Shown here piece by piece: positions 9,165-16,751 of a stretch of 64,000 nucleotides of DNA. The notes under the pieces are model-generated. The model made no database searches. It was not told the DNA's origin and saw nothing but the letters and a program-made list of their open reading frames with translations. Position 1 is the first letter of the stretch, and the number at the start of each line of letters is the position of its first letter. The DNA comes from Parafrankia sp. EUN1f (GTDB lineage: Bacteria; Actinomycetota; Actinomycetes; Frankiales; Frankiaceae), in assembly GCF_000177675.1 (NCBI RefSeq), contig NZ_ADGX01000018.1, positions 26,427 through 90,426 of the forward strand, given 5' to 3'. A program made the translations under genes and the position numbers.

Positions 9165-9968
9165 TCAGCTGCACTGCCACTTGGGCGTGCGCTTCTCCAT
9201 GAACGCCTGCGGTCCCTCCTGGGCGTCGTCGGTGCGGACGACGCGTTCGCGGTAGGCCTCGGCCATGATCTCGGCCTCGTGCAGGGGGAGGTCGCGGCCC
9301 TTGCGGATTGCGAGGCGGGTGCCGCGTACGGCGAGGGGGGCGTTGCGGTTCACGATGCCGGCGATCTCGTGTGCGCGTTCGAGCAGCCGGTCGTGTTCGA
9401 CGACTTCGGAGACGAGCCCGAGGTCGTAGGCGCGCTGGGCGCTCATGCGCTCGTGCCGGCCCATCAGCGCCATCCGCATGGCGATGTTGGTGGGCAGGGC
9501 GCGGGCGAGGCGGACGGCCTCCCGTCCGCTGACGAGGCCGATGCTCACGTGAGGGTCGAAGAACTCGGCGCGTTCGGAGGCGATGACGATGTCACCGGTG
9601 GTGACCAGGTCGAGTCCGGCGCCGCAGCACAGCCCGTTGATCGCGGCGAGGATCGGCTTGGTCATGGTCCGGAAGGGAGGTGTGCCTTCCTGCGGGGCCT
9701 CCCACTGGGGGTAGGTCGTCAGGTACGGCTCTTCGTAGACGACCCGTCCGTCGCCGGAGATCTCGCCGACGTCGGCGCCGGCGCAGAAGGCCCGGCCGTT
9801 GCCGGTGATGACGAGGATCCAGACGTTGTCGTCGGCTTCGGCCTCGGCATAGGCACGGCGCAGTTCCTCGATCATGGCCGGGCTCAGGGCGTTGAGCTGG
9901 TCGGGCCGGTCGAAGGTGATCGTGGCGATGCGGTCGGCGACGTCGTACTGGATCGACTCGAACCCCAT
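9165..9968 (-). CDS. Enoyl-CoA hydratase/isomerase family protein
   Basis: A 267-residue crotonase-fold protein. The oxyanion-hole segments GNGRAFCAGADVGEI and NGLCCGAGLDLVTTGDIVIA are intact. The usual first catalytic Glu region reads SIGLVSGREAVRLARALP, so the substrate class (hydratase versus isomerase) is unclear. ATG 9968 follows GGGAGAA. The promoter region 10017-10047 is an extreme AT-rich island with the shared regulatory motif of this window. The gene is divergent from the SDR/hydratase operon at 10481. Confidence 0.85.
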   Translation of the reverse strand: MGFESIQYDVADRIATITFDRPDQLNALSPAMIEELRRAYAEAEADDNVWILVITGNGRAFCAGADVGEISGDGRVVYEEPYLTTYPQWEAPQEGTPPFRTMTKPILAAINGLCCGAGLDLVTTGDIVIASERAEFFDPHVSIGLVSGREAVRLARALPTNIAMRMALMGRHERMSAQRAYDLGLVSEVVEHDRLLERAHEIAGIVNRNAPLAVRGTRLAIRKGRDLPLHEAEIMAEAYRERVVRTDDAQEGPQAFMEKRTPKWQCS

Positions 9969-10016
9969 GGGTGATTCTCCCTCTCGTCCGTCTGCCCTGC
10001 ACCGACGTCAGGCGCC

Positions 10017-10047
10017 TTAAACATATATATATTATGGAGCCTAGCTT
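10017..10047. promoter_or_regulatory. AT-rich regulatory island, member of the shared motif family
   Basis: A run of alternating A and T (10019-10034) is followed by CCTAGCTT, in DNA that is otherwise over 65 percent GC. It lies 49 nt before the minus-strand hydratase start. The minus strand offers TAATAT as a -10; read on the plus strand TAGCTT could be a -10. The AT core plus CTAG layout matches the other islands listed in this window. Confidence 0.55.
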
Positions 10048-10277
10048 CTGTCGTGGCGTGCGCGCAACGGTCGCGGACCGTGCTGCGGTCACCTGTGCCA
10101 TCCGCCCACCCGCGTGCCGCCGTCGGCTGGGCTGTCGCCGCGGGGGACCCCGCGTGCCGCGCCTGCCGGCGGCGGTGCGCGGATCGGTGGGGGCGTCGAT
10201 CCTCCGCGAGGTGTGGCGTGAACGCGACGGCCAAAAAGTGTAGATTTTTTGGAGTTAGCTGGTTCGTTGCCGCATCT

Positions 10278-10316
10278 GGACCGGTCACCCGCGCTGTGCT
10301 TGCGGGTGACCGGTCC
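10278..10316 (+). terminator. Perfect 15-bp hairpin in the leader of the SDR operon
   Basis: GGACCGGTCACCCGC (10278-10292) and its exact reverse complement (10302-10316) flank a 9-nt loop. It is followed at once by a second inverted repeat, GGATAAA/TTTATCC (10320-10345), which is strikingly AT-rich. No T tract follows. The hairpin sits upstream of the next gene with no gene before it on this strand, so it could end a short transcript or act as an attenuator. Confidence 0.6.
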
Positions 10317-10480
10317 GCAGGATAAAAGAAAGAAATACTTTATCCAAAATCAGCCTCGCCGCCCGCGGATGTCGTCCAGTGGGCGGGGCGGCCGAGGCGC
10401 GGGCCCACCGCCCGCATCGGGTGGCCGGCCAGGAACCGGCCGGGCCGGCCAGGACGTGAACCTCAGAGAGGAAGCATCAC

Positions 10481-11242
10481 GTGGAACTGAAAGGCATACG
10501 GGCGGTCGCCGTGGGCGGCGCCTCCGGGATGGCCCGTGCGACGGCCGAGCTGATCGGTGCCCGCGGTGGCCGGGTCGCGATCCTCGACCGCGCCGCAAGT
10601 GACGGGGAAGCGGTCGCCGCGGGCCTCAACGGCACGTTCCACCCCTGCGATGTCACCGACTTCGCAGGGTTCGAGGCGGTCCTGGACGCGGCCGTGGCCG
10701 CGCTCGGCGGCATCGACGTCGTGGTGAACACCGCGGGCGGGGCGACACCCGGGCGCACCCTGGGCAAGGCGGGCCCGCTGCCGATCGAGGAGTTCCAGCG
10801 GGTCGTCGACCTCAACCTCGTCGGCACGTTCAACGTGGCCCGGCTGGCCGCCGCACGGATGGCCACCAACGAGCCGAACGCCGAGGGCGAGCGGGGCGTG
10901 ATCATCAACACGGCGTCGATCGCCGCGTTCGAGGGCCAGATCGGCCAGATCGCCTACACCGCGGCCAAGGGCGGCGTCGCGGCGATGAGTCTCACGATGG
11001 CCCGGGAGCTGGGCTCGCTGGGGATCCGGGTGAACGCGATCGCGCCCAGCCTGTTCCACACCGGGCTGACCGCGGGGATCCCCGAGGAGTACGAGAAGGT
11101 GCTGACGAAGGACGCGGCCTTCCCCAAGCGGATGGGCCGGCCCGAGGAGTACGCCCTGCTCGCCGTCGGGATCGTCGAGAACCCGATGCTCAACGGCCAG
11201 ACGATCCGTCTGGACGGCGGCCAGCGCTTCGCCCCGAAGTGA
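10481..11242 (+). CDS. SDR oxidoreductase, 3-hydroxyacyl-CoA dehydrogenase type 2-like
   Basis: A 253-residue short-chain dehydrogenase. The dinucleotide loop reads VGGASGMARA, the catalytic Ser lies in NTASIAAFEG, the catalytic pair is YTAAKGG, and the C-terminus is LNGQTIRLDGG. The insertion EGERGVIINTAS resembles HSD17B10-type 3-hydroxyacyl-CoA dehydrogenases, which perform the third step of beta-oxidation with NAD. GTG 10481 follows GAGAGGAAG. Its stop overlaps the GTG of the following hydratase gene (GTGA), so hydration and oxidation steps are translationally coupled. Confidence 0.85.
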   Translation: MELKGIRAVAVGGASGMARATAELIGARGGRVAILDRAASDGEAVAAGLNGTFHPCDVTDFAGFEAVLDAAVAALGGIDVVVNTAGGATPGRTLGKAGPLPIEEFQRVVDLNLVGTFNVARLAAARMATNEPNAEGERGVIINTASIAAFEGQIGQIAYTAAKGGVAAMSLTMARELGSLGIRVNAIAPSLFHTGLTAGIPEEYEKVLTKDAAFPKRMGRPEEYALLAVGIVENPMLNGQTIRLDGGQRFAPK

Positions 11243-12000
11243 GCGACCAGATGAGCATCCTCACCGACCTGACCGACGGCGCGCTCGTCGTCACCATCAA
11301 CCGCCCCGAGGCCCGCAACGCCCTGAACGGCGAGGTCGGCCAGGGTATCGTCGACGCCCTCGCGCGTGCCTCGGACGATGCGGACATCCGCTGTGTCGTT
11401 CTCACCGGCGCCGGCGATCGCAGCTTCTGCGCCGGCCTCGATCTCAAGGCCCTGGCCAGGGGCGAGAACCTCAAGCCCGTCATGGACGGCCTGAACGCGC
11501 TGCGTGACTTCCCGAAGCCGCTGCTGGGCGCGGTGAACGGTGCCTGCCTGGGTGGTGGCTTCGAGGTCATGATGTCCTGTGACCTCGTGGTCGCCGTCGA
11601 GAACACGCCGTTCGGGCTGCCCGAGGTCCGGCGCGGCCTGCTGGCCGGTGGCGGTGGCACCCGACTGCCGCAGCGGCTGCCGATCGCGGTCGCCCTCGAG
11701 CTCGGCCTCACGGGTGAGCCGATTCCCGCGGCGGAGGCGCTGCGCTGGGGTCTGATCAACCGCGTGGTTCCCCGCGAGGAGTTGCTGCCCGCGGCGCTCG
11801 AGCTCGCCGCGCGCATCAGGGCCGGCGGCCCGCTCGCTGTCTCCGCGACCAAGCGGCTGATGCGTGCCGAGCTCGGCGACGACGAGGCGGCGATGAAGCC
11901 GGTCTTCGAGGCGATGGGCACGCTCATGGGGAGCGAGGACGCCCAGGAGGCCGGTCGCGCCTTCGCCGAGAAGCGGACACCAGTCTGGAAGGGCCGCTGA
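11239..12000 (+). CDS. Enoyl-CoA hydratase/isomerase family protein
   Basis: A 253-residue crotonase-family enzyme with intact oxyanion-hole motifs (GDRSFCAGLDLKAL and NGACLGGGFEVMMSCDLVVA). The segment FGLPEVRRGLLAGGGG carries one catalytic Glu position typical of hydratases. GTG 11239 overlaps the previous stop by 4 nt; ATG 11251 is a possible alternative start. Together with the preceding SDR it forms a two-gene beta-oxidation operon. A strong hairpin at 12051-12094 follows and separates it from the convergent amidohydrolase gene. Confidence 0.85.
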   Translation: MSDQMSILTDLTDGALVVTINRPEARNALNGEVGQGIVDALARASDDADIRCVVLTGAGDRSFCAGLDLKALARGENLKPVMDGLNALRDFPKPLLGAVNGACLGGGFEVMMSCDLVVAVENTPFGLPEVRRGLLAGGGGTRLPQRLPIAVALELGLTGEPIPAAEALRWGLINRVVPREELLPAALELAARIRAGGPLAVSATKRLMRAELGDDEAAMKPVFEAMGTLMGSEDAQEAGRAFAEKRTPVWKGR

Positions 12001-12050
12001 TCGCCAGCGGGCGATAGAGCAACGCCTCTGCGTGGTCGTTCGCATTCTCT

Positions 12051-12094
12051 GAACCTGGATGGCGGATCCTACGACTGGTCCGCCATCCGGGTTC
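12051..12094. terminator. Bidirectional terminator hairpin
   Basis: A 16-bp stem (GAACCTGGATGGCGGA paired with TCCGCCATCCGGGTTC, a single T-G wobble) with a 12-nt loop lies between convergent genes. It has no T tract, as is usual in actinobacteria. Confidence 0.85.
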
Positions 12095-12114
12095 CCGTGG
12101 CATGGCGTCCGCTG

Positions 12115-12948
12115 TTACGAGGCGGGCTTGCGGTCGAAGAAGAAGGCGTCCGCATTTCCGTACAGCCAGTTGTCGCGGACCTCGTCGGTCAGCGGGAGGG
12201 CCTCGGCCTCACCGAGGCACCGCTTGAACGACAGCACGGGGTAGTCCGAGGCGAAGATGACCCGGTTCTTGCCGCGGGTCGACATGAAGTGCAGCAGCGA
12301 TTCGGGCAGCCGCTTCGGCGACCACGCCGACGTCATCAGGCGCAGGTTGCGGTACTTGATCATCAGGCGGATCGCGGTGTCCCACCACGGGTCGGCGCCA
12401 TGGATCATGCACAGCTTCAGCTCGGGGAACCGGTAGCAGACCCGGTCGATGTGGATCGGGTTCTGCGGTTCGGCCGGCAGCGGCGGGCCGGGGATGCCGG
12501 TGTTGACGCACAGCGGCAGGTCGAGCTCGCAGCACTTGGTGTAGAGGGGGTAGTAGACCGGGTCGGTGGGCGGGTACATGCCGTCCCCCCAGAAGCTGGG
12601 GCCGACGGTGGCGCTCACCACCGGATAGTCGCGGGCGAACGACTCCAGGGCGCGGACCGTCGGCATGGGGTGGAGCAGGTTGAAGCCGCCGATCGCGAGG
12701 GCGAACCGGTCCGGGCGGGCCTCGGCGAACTGGAACGCACGGCCGTCGGGCTTCCCGGCCTTCGCGATCAGGACCGCGCGCTCGACACCGTTCGCGTCCA
12801 TGTCCTCGAGCAACTCGGGAAGCTCCGGGCTGCGGAAGAAGTTGTCGCCGCCCTTGAAGTAGTCCTCCTTCACACGGACCATCCAGTCGGGCTGCTTCTT
12901 CGTGTCGCCGAAGTCGACGTTCACCAGGCAGTCGATGGCACGGGTCAT
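12115..12948 (-). CDS. Amidohydrolase-2-like protein with degraded metal site
   Basis: A 277-residue TIM-barrel protein related to the ACMSD/gamma-resorcylate decarboxylase branch. The overall pattern is clear (AIDCLVNVDF at the N-terminus, FPELKLCMIHGADPWWD, FASDYPVLSF). However, the N-terminal His-x-His metal pair is Asn-x-Asp, and the mid-barrel His is Asn (LCVNTG). Only the His of MIHG and the Asp of SDYP remain. It may therefore be a non-metal or non-decarboxylating relative. ATG 12948 follows AAAGGAGAT with good spacing. It lies 70 nt behind the phosphotransferase gene and is probably in the same transcript. Confidence 0.75.
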   Translation of the reverse strand: MTRAIDCLVNVDFGDTKKQPDWMVRVKEDYFKGGDNFFRSPELPELLEDMDANGVERAVLIAKAGKPDGRAFQFAEARPDRFALAIGGFNLLHPMPTVRALESFARDYPVVSATVGPSFWGDGMYPPTDPVYYPLYTKCCELDLPLCVNTGIPGPPLPAEPQNPIHIDRVCYRFPELKLCMIHGADPWWDTAIRLMIKYRNLRLMTSAWSPKRLPESLLHFMSTRGKNRVIFASDYPVLSFKRCLGEAEALPLTDEVRDNWLYGNADAFFFDRKPAS

Positions 12949-13018
12949 CGTGATCTCCTTTCCTTGTCGGGAGTGTTCGGCCCGCGTATTCCCCCTGCGC
13001 AGTCGCGCTGGGCCGTGG

Positions 13019-14080
13019 TCAGACCTGGGAGAGCACTCGGCGGAGCGCCTGGCTGACCATGTTGTCGTAGGGGAAGGTGTCGGGCATGAAGCCCATGTCG
13101 ACGACCAGCTTCCCGATCCGGACCATGATGACGGTGAACCGTAGCCCGGCGAACACCTCGAAGTAGTCGAGGTTGTCGGTGGGGCGCCCGGTGATCGACT
13201 GCCAGAGCGCGGCCGTCTCGTCGCGGGAGGGAAAGCCTGGCAGCCGGTTGACACCGGGGCCGGTGGTGAGGGTCTCGTCGGCGAAGATCCACCAGCCCAG
13301 GTCCAGGAGGGGATCGCCGACGCTCGCCATCTCCCAGTCGAGCACCGCGGCGACCTCGAAGTCCTGGAAGATGAGGTTGCTGAGCCGGGCGTCGCCCCAA
13401 CACAGCGCCGGGGCGCCGACGGGCGTGGATGGCTTGTTGCGCTTGAGCCAGGCGAGTGCGTCCCGGGCCAGCTCGAAGGGCTTGCCCTCCTCGGCCCAGG
13501 CCAGGAACCGTTCGTAGCGGTCGATTTCCGCGCCAACCGGATCGTCCGCGGGCACCAGCAGGCCCGCGGGGAGGTTGAGATCGGCGAATGCGGTGGTGTG
13601 GACGCCCGCCAGCGCGCGGACCCCGCTCACCCAGGCCTGTCGCTGCTGCTCGGGAGACGCCTCGGCCAGCCACCCGGCGGACGCGTAGGGCGGGGTGTCG
13701 CTGGGGATCAGGCCCGCGACCCTTTCCATGATCCAAAAAGGGGCGCCGAACCAGGAGATGTCCGGTTCGAACCAGTGCATGCGGGCCATCGGCACGCTGG
13801 AGGCCTCGGCGAGCGCGCGCATCACGTGGAACTGCAGCGCGAACGTGTCGTCGGGGAACACCACGTAGCTCGTCGGCGCGATGCGCGCGACCAGGCGATG
13901 CCGTTCCGGCCCGGCGGGGCCGGCCCAGCTGGCGTCGAACAGGACTGTCTCGTTGGATGCCCCGGTCCCGGCCGGGATGGTCGGTTCCCCGACCTCGACG
14001 TCGGTCAGCCCGCGGACGTCGGTGAGCCAGGTGCGCAGGCGGCTGGCGGTCTCGAGGGGGTCTCGTAACTGGAAGTCCAT
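13019..14080 (-). CDS. Phosphotransferase family protein (APH fold, ACAD10/11 N-domain-like)
   Basis: A 353-residue kinase-fold protein of the aminoglycoside phosphotransferase superfamily. The catalytic loop is WGDARLSN (Asp as base, Asn for Mg) and the Mg-binding segment is VLDWEMASVGDP, as in the family that includes the kinase domain of ACAD10/11 and bacterial LvaA. Those relatives phosphorylate 4-hydroxyacyl-CoA before dehydration. Antibiotic resistance is less likely in this catabolic setting. ATG 14080 follows GTGAGG. A regulatory island lies 27 nt upstream, and the amidohydrolase-like gene follows in the same direction. Confidence 0.8.
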   Translation of the reverse strand: MDFQLRDPLETASRLRTWLTDVRGLTDVEVGEPTIPAGTGASNETVLFDASWAGPAGPERHRLVARIAPTSYVVFPDDTFALQFHVMRALAEASSVPMARMHWFEPDISWFGAPFWIMERVAGLIPSDTPPYASAGWLAEASPEQQRQAWVSGVRALAGVHTTAFADLNLPAGLLVPADDPVGAEIDRYERFLAWAEEGKPFELARDALAWLKRNKPSTPVGAPALCWGDARLSNLIFQDFEVAAVLDWEMASVGDPLLDLGWWIFADETLTTGPGVNRLPGFPSRDETAALWQSITGRPTDNLDYFEVFAGLRFTVIMVRIGKLVVDMGFMPDTFPYDNMVSQALRRVLSQV

Positions 14081-14106
14081 GGGCAGGCCTCACGATGGTA
14101 GCGGCT

Positions 14107-14143
14107 AAAAGAACTATATATTTCGAGGGTCTGTGCCGCTAGC
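14107..14143. promoter_or_regulatory. AT-rich regulatory island, left site of a divergent pair
   Basis: AAAAGAACTATATATTTCGA is followed by GCTAGC at 14138. On the minus strand TATAGT would be a good -10 for the phosphotransferase gene. The same layout, ungapped and with GCTAGC at the identical offset of 31 nt, recurs at 50852. Confidence 0.6.
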
Positions 14144-14296
14144 CTGCAGCCCGCCCCGACGGTGGAAAGCCGCGCCTGTTCGCGTGCGGAAGTCACGGTA
14201 CCAGCGGCGTGTGCGGCACGACAGCTCCAGATGCTGGCTGGGCTGGCCCATCGACGCGCTGGATGGGCGGGCGTCCGCCGTGGATGCCGTGCGGCC

Positions 14297-14315
14297 ATGT
14301 ATCTAAACTATTCGG
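14297..14315. promoter_or_regulatory. AT-rich regulatory island, right site of a divergent pair
   Basis: ATGTATCTAAACTATTCGG lies 98 nt before the SDR start at 14413. A 16-nt block of it is identical to the site at 51031, before another plus-strand gene. Confidence 0.6.
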
Positions 14316-14412
14316 ACCTTCCTCGTCTCCGTCATGGCGTGCGCCTGCCCGCGCGAAGGCAACTACCTTATCTTCTAAGCTGTCTGCTTTAAGTGAGGGA
14401 GGCCTGCATCGG

Positions 14413-15276
14413 ATGACACATCCCCTGAAACTGACCGGAGCCGCCGTGGTCGTCACCGGCGGGGGCAGCGGCATCGGACGGGCCAGCGCGCTCGCGTTCG
14501 CGCGCCGCGGGGCCCGGGTCGTCGTGAGCGACCTCGACGCGGCCCGGGCCCACGCCGTCGCGACGGAGATCGCCGCCGCCGGCGGCGAGGCGATCGGCCT
14601 GCGCGTCGACGCCACGAGCGAGGCCGACCTCACGGCGCTGCGTACCGCCTGCCTCGAACGGTTCGGCCGGGTCGACGTCGTGATGAACAACGTCGGCGTG
14701 CTGGCCCTCGGCGCGCCCGAGTCGCTGCCCGACGAGGCCTGGCAACGTGTCCTCGACGTGAACCTGATGAGCGTGGCGCGCAGTAACCGGGTCTTCCTCC
14801 CGCTGCTGCTCGCCCAGGGCTCGGGGCACGTGGTGAACACGTCGTCCGCCTCGGGGCTGCTCGCCTACGGCTTCGACCGGCTGCCCTACGTGGCGAGCAA
14901 GCACGCGATCGTCGGGCTGTCCGAAGCGCTCGCGCTGTACCTGGGCCCCCGCGGTGTCGGGGTCACCTGCCTCTGCCCCTCGGGTGTGATCACGAACATC
15001 GTGGAACAGATCGCCGTCTACGGCGAGATGGCCGCGTCGCCGCGCGCGCCCGACCACCCCCTCGTCTCGGCGGAGACCGTGGGCGAGCTGGTGGCCGAAG
15101 CCGTGGCGCAGGGGCGGTTCCTCGTCCTCACCGTGCCCGAGATCTCCGACGAGCTGGTCGCCCGGGCCGCCGACCTGGACGCCTACCTGCGGACCCGTAT
15201 CGCGCAGCAGTCATCAGACGCCGCGAGCGGCACCCCGCCAACCGTTCCACCCACTGCACGAAAGGAAAGATCATGA
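14413..15276 (+). CDS. SDR family NAD(P)-dependent oxidoreductase
   Basis: A 287-residue classical short-chain dehydrogenase. TGGGSGIG forms the dinucleotide loop, NNVGV follows beta4, the catalytic Ser is in NTSSASG and the catalytic pair is in YVASKHA. The substrate is not evident. ATG 14413 follows GAGGGAGG. Its last codons overlap the next start (ATGA). It heads an operon with a carboxymuconolactone-decarboxylase-like protein and a TetR regulator. The preceding gap 14144-14412 holds the 14297 site and a second AT-rich stretch near 14369-14390. Confidence 0.85.
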   Translation: MTHPLKLTGAAVVVTGGGSGIGRASALAFARRGARVVVSDLDAARAHAVATEIAAAGGEAIGLRVDATSEADLTALRTACLERFGRVDVVMNNVGVLALGAPESLPDEAWQRVLDVNLMSVARSNRVFLPLLLAQGSGHVVNTSSASGLLAYGFDRLPYVASKHAIVGLSEALALYLGPRGVGVTCLCPSGVITNIVEQIAVYGEMAASPRAPDHPLVSAETVGELVAEAVAQGRFLVLTVPEISDELVARAADLDAYLRTRIAQQSSDAASGTPPTVPPTARKERS

Positions 15277-16037
15277 CTGTGAGTCTGCCCGCCGATGATC
15301 TCTACCGCCTGGTGATGACCGTCGAGCCGCCGGCGGTGGAGACGCCCTTCGAAGCCGCGTCCCGCCGGTTCCTGTTCGGGGAGATCTGGAGCCGGCCGGA
15401 ACTGGGCATCCGCGACCGGCGCCTGGTGTCACTGGCCTGCGTCGCCGCGGCCGACGCGGCGACGCCGATCGCCGACAACGTCTACGCGGCGTTACGCAGC
15501 GGCGATCTGACCATCGAGCAGCTGAACGAGGTGACACTGCACTTCGCCGTCTACTGCGGCTGGCCGAAGGCCTCGTTCCTGGAACAGACCGTCCGTGCGC
15601 AGTGGCAGCGGCTGCACGAGGAGCGTGGGCAGGAGGCACCGGCCTCGGCGACCCTGACCGTCGAGGACCTCGGGCCCGAGGACCGTGCGGAACGGATCCG
15701 CGGCGGGCAGGAGGAGTTCCGGACCGTCAACGTCATTCCGGCGCCACCGTCCGACTCGCCGTATTTCTACGCCGGCATCCTCAACTTCGTCTTCGGCCAT
15801 GTGTGGCGCCGACCGGGCCTGAGCCGCCGTGAACGACGACTTGTCACGATCCCCTGCGTGGGGGCGTCGGACGCGGTCGGGCCGATCTTCTCGCACGTCG
15901 GTTCGGCACTAGAGTCGGGCGATGTGAGCTACGAGGAGATGCAGGAGATCATTCTGCACTTCAGTGCCTACTACGGTTTCGCCAAGGGTGAGGTGCTGCA
16001 CGACGCTGCTCGACGCTGGCGAGCGGGCCGGTCATGA
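15273..16037 (+). CDS. Carboxymuconolactone decarboxylase family protein, two CMD domains
   Basis: A 254-residue all-helical protein with two CMD/AhpD-like repeats (about residues 20-105 and 150-245). Both halves show the pattern (R/E)xRLV(S/T)(L/I)xCV and LHFxxYxGxxK, so it is an internal duplication. The Cys-x-x-Cys pair of AhpD peroxidases is not seen (LACVAAAD and IPCVGASD), which argues against peroxidase activity and for a decarboxylase/lactonase-type or binding role. It starts ATG 15273 within the stop of the SDR gene and ends overlapping the TetR start, so three genes are tightly coupled. Confidence 0.85.
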   Translation: MTVSLPADDLYRLVMTVEPPAVETPFEAASRRFLFGEIWSRPELGIRDRRLVSLACVAAADAATPIADNVYAALRSGDLTIEQLNEVTLHFAVYCGWPKASFLEQTVRAQWQRLHEERGQEAPASATLTVEDLGPEDRAERIRGGQEEFRTVNVIPAPPSDSPYFYAGILNFVFGHVWRRPGLSRRERRLVTIPCVGASDAVGPIFSHVGSALESGDVSYEEMQEIILHFSAYYGFAKGEVLHDAARRWRAGRS

Positions 16038-16747
16038 GCCAGCCGCAGGGCACCCCGTCGAGCCATGTGCCGGGCACCCCGCCGGGTGCGATGGCGCTGC
16101 GGCTCCTGCTGACCGCGGAGCGGCTGTTCGCCGAGCACGGTATCGACGGGGTGTCCCTGCGGCAGATCGCCGCACAGGCCGGCTCGGCCAACAACTCGGC
16201 GGTGCACTACCACTTCGGCTCGAAGAGCCAGCTGATCGAAGCGATCTTCGCCCACCGGCTGCCCCAGCTGGTGCAGCGGCGGGCGCTGCTGCTCGCCCGT
16301 AGCGACCGGGACGACCTGCGGGCACGTTTCGAGGCGCAACTGCTGCCGGTGCTCGAACTGGCCGAGTCGCCCGACAACTTCTACGTGTCCTTCGTCGAGC
16401 AGCTACAGCGCAGTGAGGAGTCGGGCGCGCTCGCCCATTCGGCGGAGATCCAGCGGTCGCAGCAGGATTTCCTCGAAGACATGCGCCGGCTGCTGGCCCA
16501 TCTCGATGAGCCGGTGCGCACGATGCGCATCCGCGAGGTGCAGGAGCTCAGCGTGCATGCCGCCGCGCGGCGCGAGCGGGCGATCGTGGCAGGCGAGCAG
16601 GTCAGTCCGTTCGGCCTGTTCGTCAGCACCCTGATCGACGGCTTCACCGGGCACCTCGAGGCCCCGATGTCGCCGGAGACCCGCCGCTTCCTCCTCGGGA
16701 CCGACCAGGACCAGGCTTCCTCGGCCATGCCCCTGCCGATGCTCTGA
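16034..16747 (+). CDS. TetR-family transcriptional regulator
   Basis: A 237-residue regulator. Residues ~18-75 form the TetR DNA-binding domain, with LRQIAAQAGSANNSAVHYHF as turn-recognition region and FGSKSQLIEAIF after it. The C-terminal part is a helical ligand-binding domain typical of the YcdC/catabolic branch. It is the last gene of the SDR-CMD-TetR operon (ATGA overlap) and ends 4 nt from the convergent P450 stop. It may control its own operon and the P450, whose promoter carries a perfect inverted repeat at 17986. Confidence 0.85.
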   Translation: MSQPQGTPSSHVPGTPPGAMALRLLLTAERLFAEHGIDGVSLRQIAAQAGSANNSAVHYHFGSKSQLIEAIFAHRLPQLVQRRALLLARSDRDDLRARFEAQLLPVLELAESPDNFYVSFVEQLQRSEESGALAHSAEIQRSQQDFLEDMRRLLAHLDEPVRTMRIREVQELSVHAAARRERAIVAGEQVSPFGLFVSTLIDGFTGHLEAPMSPETRRFLLGTDQDQASSAMPLPML

Positions 16748-16751
16748 CGGC

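Noticed and set aside
13019..14080. Aminoglycoside resistance gene
   Set aside because: Only the kinase fold supports this. The subfamily and setting favour a metabolic kinase.
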